Positions 5,291 to 9,236 of a DNA stretch of 9,236 nt are shown here, in pieces (position 1 is the first letter of the stretch; every line of letters begins with the position of its first letter). Under the pieces are notes generated by a model, which saw only the letters and a program-made list of their open reading frames with translations, did no database searches and was not told the DNA's origin. The stretch lies in assembly GCA_045588325.1 (NCBI GenBank), contig JAZNEA010000096.1:1-9236 (forward strand). The letters run 5' to 3'. Source of the DNA: RGIG7378 sp045588325 (GTDB lineage: Bacteria; Bacillota; Clostridia; RGIG7378). A program made the position numbers and the translations under genes.

Positions 5291-5917
5291 CTATATTTCT
5301 CTTCTTTTAAAGAATACAACCGACAAATACCAAGAAAGGATGTATACGCCAATACCAACGACGGCAACCAACTCTAAAATCAGGTTGGGCTGTATCTCGC
5401 TCATAAGTTGTCCTCTGAGAATATTTGAGGCCAAAACACTCGCGCCGCAAACGAAGCCAATCATAATATAGTACGCTGTGCGCCCTTTCTCCACACCAAG
5501 CTTAAAAACAAACGGCAGACAAATAGAAGATGTAAGTGTCGATACAATCAACATCAATAACATAAGAACGGCAAAATCTCCAGGCACAAAACTGCGTGAA
5601 ATAATCATTTTTGTGGCCTGTGCAACTCCCGTAGCAACTAAAACTGCCAGTTGGGTAAGCAACCCAATCAAGTATTTTCCGCACACGAGCTGGGCTTTTG
5701 TATATGGTAATGTTCCACTGTATTGTATCCAACGGCTTCGTTCATCATAGGCAAGCAGGTTAACAGGAATCATCCCGCAGAGCAAACAGGGATAAAACAC
5801 GAAGAACATATTGTCATTACTAAAAAGCGACACTGCAATGAAGACAACCGCAATAAAAAGATAGGCTCTGCAGTATTTCTTCATCATATACCAATCTTTT
5901 AAGAGAAGACCTTTCAT
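5291..5917 (-). CDS. ABC-2 type permease subunit of the GntR-controlled transporter
   Basis: This 208-residue integral membrane protein has six likely transmembrane helices and starts with the short cytoplasmic 'MKGLLLKDWYMMKKY' segment typical of ABC-2 permeases of the ABC2_membrane_2 class. It ends in a basic tail 'FFKRREI'. It would form the membrane channel for the ATPase encoded immediately upstream; the ATG follows that gene's stop after only two bases, and its AAGGAGG site lies inside the end of the ATPase gene, so the two are translationally linked. The transported substrate is unknown. Relatives with YtrA-type regulators are linked to cell-wall stress or antimicrobial peptide resistance. 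Transcription ends at the hairpin 5214-5245. Confidence 0.85.
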   Translation of the reverse strand: MKGLLLKDWYMMKKYCRAYLFIAVVFIAVSLFSNDNMFFVFYPCLLCGMIPVNLLAYDERSRWIQYSGTLPYTKAQLVCGKYLIGLLTQLAVLVATGVAQATKMIISRSFVPGDFAVLMLLMLIVSTLTSSICLPFVFKLGVEKGRTAYYIMIGFVCGASVLASNILRGQLMSEIQPNLILELVAVVGIGVYILSWYLSVVFFKRREI

Positions 5918-5919
5918 AC

Positions 5920-6762
5920 TTATCTCGCCTCCTTTACCATAAATACGAATAGTTCCTCAATGCTGATGGGGCAGACAGTGATATCTGCAGGTATCGCATC
6001 TCTCAACACCATCACCTCAATGCCGTAAGGATTTTCCTTCTTATACTTGATTGCTTCGGACGGAAGCCTTTCCAACTCCTCGACGGTGCAGTGAATCAAT
6101 CCGTACTCAGCAAGCAGTTGGTCTTTCCCCTCACAGAGCAGGAGTTTTCCTTTATGGAGAAAAGCAATGTAGTCACATAGCTTCTCAAGATCACTAACGA
6201 TATGAGACGAAATAAGAATGGAATGGTTTTCATTTCTTGTGAAGTCACTGAGCATCTCTACAACTTCATCTCGAACCACGGGGTCGAGCCCTGATGTTGC
6301 TTCATCCAGGATAAGAAGCTTTGCATTATGAGATAATGCTATGGCAATCCCAAGTTTCATCTTCATACCACGTGAAAACTCTTTGAATTCCTTTTTGTCA
6401 GGCAGTTTAAGTTTCTCTACCAGGCGAACATATTCAGCATCATCCCAGTTGTGGAAAGTGTGCCTCATTATCTTTCCGACCTGTTTTACGGTGAGACATT
6501 CCGGAATACCTACCTCATCCATCACAACACCGATGTCCTCTTTTGTAAGCTCGATGATGTTACCATTGTCTTTTCCGAGGATTGTGATACTTCCACTGTC
6601 CTTGCGGATCATACCGAGAATGAGTTTTATTGTAGTACTTTTACCGGCGCCGTTTTCGCCAATAAGACCCATAATGCATCCGCTTGGTAGTGTAAGATTC
6701 AAATTATCCAGTGTAAAGTCGGGATATGATTTTGTCAGGTTTTTAATTTCAAGTGCATTCAT
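5920..6762 (-). CDS. ABC transporter ATP-binding protein (YtrB/BcrA-type)
   Basis: This 280-residue ATPase powers the ABC-2 permease encoded next. It shows Walker A 'GENGAGKST' (35-43), the signature variant 'FSRGM' (129-133) in place of LSGGQ, Walker B 'LLILDE' (149-154), D-loop 'SGLD' (157-160) and the switch histidine H187 in 'SSHIVSD'. Where the Q-loop glutamine normally sits the protein reads 'GVVMDEVGIP', which lacks the glutamine. The C-terminal 60 residues form the usual accessory tail, ending in 'IEELFVFMVKEAR'. Its start overlaps the GntR gene end by four bases (ATGA-type coupling), placing regulator, ATPase and permease in one operon. Confidence 0.93.
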   Translation of the reverse strand: MNALEIKNLTKSYPDFTLDNLNLTLPSGCIMGLIGENGAGKSTTIKLILGMIRKDSGSITILGKDNGNIIELTKEDIGVVMDEVGIPECLTVKQVGKIMRHTFHNWDDAEYVRLVEKLKLPDKKEFKEFSRGMKMKLGIAIALSHNAKLLILDEATSGLDPVVRDEVVEMLSDFTRNENHSILISSHIVSDLEKLCDYIAFLHKGKLLLCEGKDQLLAEYGLIHCTVEELERLPSEAIKYKKENPYGIEVMVLRDAIPADITVCPISIEELFVFMVKEAR

Positions 6763-7136
6763 TCTTGCTCCTCCAGACTGAAATTAACCATGTCGATAAT
6801 ATCTTTTTTGCTCAAATTGCAGGAATCAGCCAGTCTAACGATCTCATCTATATGTTCTTCGATCTTTTTTAGATTCTCCTCCCGAAGCAGCTCTACATTC
6901 TTGGGGGCAACATAGCATCCCTTGCCGGTAAGTGTATATATAAAGCCATCCTTTTCCAGTTCCTCATACGCACGCTTAGTGGTAATAAAGCTGATACGAA
7001 GATCCTTGGCAAGACCACGAATGGACGGCAGCATTTCATCTTCTTTCAGTGCTCCGCTGATGATCTGACTTTTGATTTGGGAATAAATCTGGTCGTAGAT
7101 CGGAGCACCGGTTTTATTATCAATCAGTATGTTCAC
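6759..7136 (-). CDS. GntR family transcriptional regulator, YtrA-type
   Basis: This 125-residue repressor has an N-terminal winged helix and the short C-terminal helical tail typical of the YtrA subfamily. Visible parts are the lead-in 'GAPIYDQIYSQIKSQIISG', the helix-turn-helix 'LPSIRGLAKDLRISFITTKRAYEELEKDG' (broken here by its wing) and the wing 'FIYTLTGKGCYVAP'. I start it at GTG 7136, with GAGGTG five bases upstream. The frame is open 20 codons further, but that stretch crosses the promoter and operator and does not look like GntR. It should control its own operon with the ATPase and permease, and the palindrome over its promoter is the obvious operator. The effector is unknown; in this subfamily repression is typically relieved during cell-envelope stress. 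Confidence 0.9.
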   Translation of the reverse strand: MNILIDNKTGAPIYDQIYSQIKSQIISGALKEDEMLPSIRGLAKDLRISFITTKRAYEELEKDGFIYTLTGKGCYVAPKNVELLREENLKKIEEHIDEIVRLADSCNLSKKDIIDMVNFSLEEQE

Positions 7137-7154
7137 GTCATCACCTCTGTTTAT

Positions 7155-7179
7155 ACTGTATATATCTACTATATACAGT
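7155..7179. promoter_or_regulatory. Probable GntR (YtrA-type) operator
   Basis: ACTGTATATA (7155-7164) and TATATACAGT (7170-7179) form a perfect 10+10 bp palindrome with a five-base spacer. It covers the -10 box of the gntR promoter, so a dimer bound here would block RNA polymerase. Confidence 0.75.
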
Positions 7180-7196
7180 TGTCGTATGCGTGTCAA
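7168..7196 (-). promoter_or_regulatory. Promoter of the gntR-ABC-permease operon
   Basis: On the minus strand an exact TTGACA (7196-7191) is followed after 17 bases by TATAGT (7173-7168). The predicted start is near 7161, giving a leader of about 25 bases that carries the GAGGTG site of the regulator's GTG start. The -10 box lies inside the palindromic operator. Confidence 0.85.
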
Positions 7197-7217
7197 TAAT
7201 TCCTGTAAAAGATCACT

Positions 7218-7249
7218 GAAAAGTTAAAAGGCACCGTCAAAACGATGCC
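7218..7249 (-). terminator. Terminator of the upstream ABC transporter operon
   Basis: On the minus strand GGCATCG (7249-7243) pairs with CGGTGCC (7236-7230), with one G-T wobble and a six-base loop, followed by TTTTAACTTTT. It lies just past the stop at 7255 and separates this operon from the gntR promoter at 7196. Confidence 0.75.
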
Positions 7250-7254
7250 CTAGG

Positions 7255-8025
7255 TTATAACTGTTTCTTATTAAAGATTGGAATGCTAATTGCAAAACAG
7301 ATTACTCCTGTTGCAATCGCAATTATTAGTGACGGCATATATGTGCTTGCTTCTGTTAAGCCGTATATCAAAGAGTTTCCATCTGCTAAATAGGTGGGCA
7401 AATACTTGCTGCATTTTGGCAGTAAACCAATCAGGTAGGATGCCAGTACCATGCCACCAGTTCCCAATAGCACACCCGTATTTGACTTAGCCAATGTGGA
7501 GAACAACACCATCAGTGCTATAACCATCAGACCAAACAGCCACCAGCATATCACAGAGAAAATGAGATTTTGTGCTATTGAATTATCCCAAAAATATGCG
7601 TTATAACCATATGTGATTCCGAAACACACCCAATAACAAATTGTCCAAAGAACAGTAAGCACTAGCGTTTTAGAAATCACAACCTTATGGCGTTCAAGCC
7701 CCTTTGTTAAAGATAAGACCAGCGTGCCGGAAATGTATTCTTTCGTGAAAATACTGCTTTCCAGTAAAACGAATGCAATTAAGCCCATGGGGATATTCTT
7801 GTAGAACTGCACCCACGAGTCCATTGCGCTGATTTTCACATCCGTTACGATCATTCCGCTTTCGGCAAGGGAGTCAGCCATAGTTTCCAGTAACCATGGC
7901 GTTAATTTCGCTATTGCAGGGTTCATAATACCAAACAAAACAAATAGGAGCCCAAGCATCATCAACCTGGCGGAACGAAGCTGTTCCATGAGTTCTTTTT
8001 TCATAAAGGCAGATAAAGATCTCAT
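7255..8025 (-). CDS. ABC-2 type permease subunit of the second transporter
   Basis: This 256-residue membrane protein begins with a cytoplasmic amphipathic segment 'SAFMKKELMEQLRSARLMM' and has about six hydrophobic helices. It carries the 'FTKEYISGTLVLSLTKGLERHKVVISK' coupling region (quoted in part as TKEYISGTL and LERHKVVISK) common in ABC-2 permeases of the NosY/BcrB kind. It would translocate the substrate of the ATPase encoded just upstream. The start codon overlaps that gene's stop by one base (TAATG), with GGAGGTGA eight bases before it, so expression is tightly coupled. The substrate is not identifiable; peptide, lipid or antibiotic export are usual for the family. It is the last gene before a terminator. 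Confidence 0.87.
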   Translation of the reverse strand: MRSLSAFMKKELMEQLRSARLMMLGLLFVLFGIMNPAIAKLTPWLLETMADSLAESGMIVTDVKISAMDSWVQFYKNIPMGLIAFVLLESSIFTKEYISGTLVLSLTKGLERHKVVISKTLVLTVLWTICYWVCFGITYGYNAYFWDNSIAQNLIFSVICWWLFGLMVIALMVLFSTLAKSNTGVLLGTGGMVLASYLIGLLPKCSKYLPTYLADGNSLIYGLTEASTYMPSLIIAIATGVICFAISIPIFNKKQL

Positions 8026-8921
8026 TATTGCGTCACCTCCATAAACAAAGACTCCAACGTAGGCTCCACTCGTTCAAATTTCAGTAAGGCGATGTGCTGC
8101 TTTGACACAAAGCAAAGTACATCAAACACAGAGAGCACACTTTCACAAAATGTGAGCTGATTTCTGCAGATTTGCTTCATTGAGGGAAAAACCCGAATTA
8201 GTTTGAGTACATCTGCATCGGTCTCGGTTTCCAACAGATATTCCTCGCTGCGGTACTTCGTCTTAATATCGGAGAGTTTTCCGTGGATTTCAACCACGCC
8301 ATTATTCAGGAATGCAACGTCGGTACAAATGCGCTCCACATCGGAAAGGATATGGGTGGAGAACAGAACTGTTGTCTGCTCTCTGACATTTAAGAGAATA
8401 TCGAGTATTTCCTTCCGGCCGACAGGATCGAGGGCAGAGGTGGGTTCGTCGCAGATCAGCAGTTTGGGGCTGTTAAGCAATGCCTGAGCAATACCCAAGC
8501 GCTGTTTCATACCTCTTGAAAAACCTTTGATGCGGTGGTTTTCATCACCAAGACCTACAAGTTCCAAGAGTTCTTTACACCGGGAATCGCATTCTGCTTT
8601 TTTCATACCGGTGATCTCACCGCAGAAATGCAGGTATTCCGGTGCAGTCATAAAGGGATAGAACTCAGGCACGTCGGGGAGATATCCGATATATTGATTG
8701 GTGGAAGTCTGTCCGTAAACTACCTTTTCACCATTCACAACAATTTCACCCAAATCTACTTTCAATAGGCCCAGTATCGTTTTCATTGTGGTTGTTTTGC
8801 CTGCACCATTTTTGCCAATAAAGCCGTATATGCTATGCTCCGGCACTATTAAATTAAGACCACGCAAAACTTCTTTATCACCAAATCGCTTATGCAGACC
8901 GGTGATGCGCAGCATATCCAT
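8025..8921 (-). CDS. ABC transporter ATP-binding protein (BcrA-type)
   Basis: This 298-residue ATPase is the motor for the following ABC-2 permease. Motifs are Walker A 'GKNGAGKTT' (36-44), Q-loop region 'IGYLPDVPEFYPFM' (with no obvious glutamine), signature 'FSRGM' (134-138), Walker B 'LLICDE' (154-159), 'SALD' (162-165) and switch histidine H190 in 'FSTHILSD'. The C-terminal 80 residues are the accessory tail ending in 'EPTLESLFMEVTQ', common in BcrA-like exporters. ATG 8921 is chosen: AAGGAGG lies seven bases upstream and the codon overlaps the preceding gene's TAA by one base. The longer open frame to 8999 runs into the PLDc_N gene in another frame and adds nothing family-like. Confidence 0.93.
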   Translation of the reverse strand: MDMLRITGLHKRFGDKEVLRGLNLIVPEHSIYGFIGKNGAGKTTTMKTILGLLKVDLGEIVVNGEKVVYGQTSTNQYIGYLPDVPEFYPFMTAPEYLHFCGEITGMKKAECDSRCKELLELVGLGDENHRIKGFSRGMKQRLGIAQALLNSPKLLICDEPTSALDPVGRKEILDILLNVREQTTVLFSTHILSDVERICTDVAFLNNGVVEIHGKLSDIKTKYRSEEYLLETETDADVLKLIRVFPSMKQICRNQLTFCESVLSVFDVLCFVSKQHIALLKFERVEPTLESLFMEVTQ

Positions 8922-9124
8922 TACGCATCCTCCTTGCCGAGCAGGAAGTAAAGGATCGGCCCGACAAAGTTCATCAGCACGATGGTAATAACCAGCCACA
9001 AGGCACGGTTTCCACGTTTATATGTCTTGTGAGTTAAAATGTGATACAGTGTATATCCAAACAGCGCAAACTGCACAATCACAAGCGGAATTAAAAACGG
9101 AAGAAGCTCCATAATATTATCCAT
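8921..9124 (-). CDS. Small membrane protein with PLDc_N-type two-helix domain
   Basis: This 67-residue protein has two transmembrane helices (about 6-27 and 42-62) joined by a basic loop 'THKTYKRGNR'. It ends in 'NFVGPILYFLLGKEDA', matching the phospholipase-D N-terminal (PLDc_N) membrane domain, here without any phospholipase part. Stand-alone proteins of this kind often accompany ABC exporters in Firmicutes, where they may be an accessory or immunity component; the role is not proven. ATG 9124 follows an AGGAGG site, and the next gene starts on its stop codon (TAATG). It overlaps the upstream zinc-ribbon gene by eight bases. Confidence 0.8.
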   Translation of the reverse strand: MDNIMELLPFLIPLVIVQFALFGYTLYHILTHKTYKRGNRALWLVITIVLMNFVGPILYFLLGKEDA

Positions 9125-9236
9125 TGTTCTTGTCCTCCTTTTCTGCGTATACTTCGACACACAATCCCTTATGTCCGCACCTCGGACAAGTCAGACGGCG
9201 CATTTTGGGTGTGTGGTACGCCCAAAACACTTCCTT
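9117..9236 (-). CDS. C-terminal fragment of a zinc-ribbon protein
   Basis: The frame is open from the right edge and ends at TAA 9119-9117, giving 39 residues. It contains 'LTCPRCGHKGLC', a CxxC knuckle with a further Cys six residues on, preceded by the aromatic-basic 'FWAYHTPKMRR' and followed by an acidic-basic tail. The second half of a four-cysteine site is not complete in what is visible, so metal binding is likely but unproven. The stop lies eight bases inside the PLDc_N gene, so this is the upstream member of the same operon. The N-terminal part, outside the window, would tell the family. Confidence 0.6.
   Translation of the reverse strand, partial: KEVFWAYHTPKMRRLTCPRCGHKGLCVEVYAEKEDKNNG

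Overview
The window looks like the chromosome of a Gram-positive, low-to-mid GC Firmicute, most likely a clostridial/Lachnospiraceae-type gut bacterium. The basis is strong AAGGAGG-type ribosome binding sites, luxS, a YtrA-type GntR regulator with BcrA/YtrB-type ABC transporters, and the style of the MATE and amidohydrolase proteins. The genus is not resolved from sequence alone.

Layout. At the left edge is the C-terminal end of an unrecognised, possibly TIM-barrel protein (+). It is followed by a MATE efflux transporter (+) with its own promoter. MATE converges on luxS (-) across a shared hairpin terminator. A compact 1.1 kb defence-type cassette follows (+): promoter, short structured RNA with a terminator-like end, an Abi_2/AbiF-AbiD-like HEPN protein gene, and a strong terminator. 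It is bracketed by two 30-bp direct repeats (29/30 identical). To its right are a 49-codon ORF (-) whose tail resembles the C-terminus of hexapeptide acetyltransferases, an imidazolonepropionase-like amidohydrolase (-), and a divergent 36-codon Asn/Gln-rich microprotein (+).

The right half holds two tandem minus-strand transporter operons. The first to be transcribed (far right, entering from outside) encodes a zinc-ribbon protein fragment, a PLDc_N-type two-helix membrane protein, an ABC ATPase and an ABC-2 permease, all overlapping by a few bases and ending in a terminator. The second encodes a GntR/YtrA-type repressor, an ABC ATPase and a small ABC-2 permease. A near-consensus promoter drives it, and the -10 box lies inside a perfect 10+10 bp palindrome, so self-repression is likely.

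The most interesting region is 2419-3564. It has the architecture of an RNA-regulated HEPN toxin (RNA antitoxin upstream, attenuating terminator, toxin gene), apparently inserted at the 3' end of a small gene between luxS and the amidohydrolase. The proteins of this family are known; the exact RNA partner and the repeat-flanked, integrase-less cassette form deserve a check.
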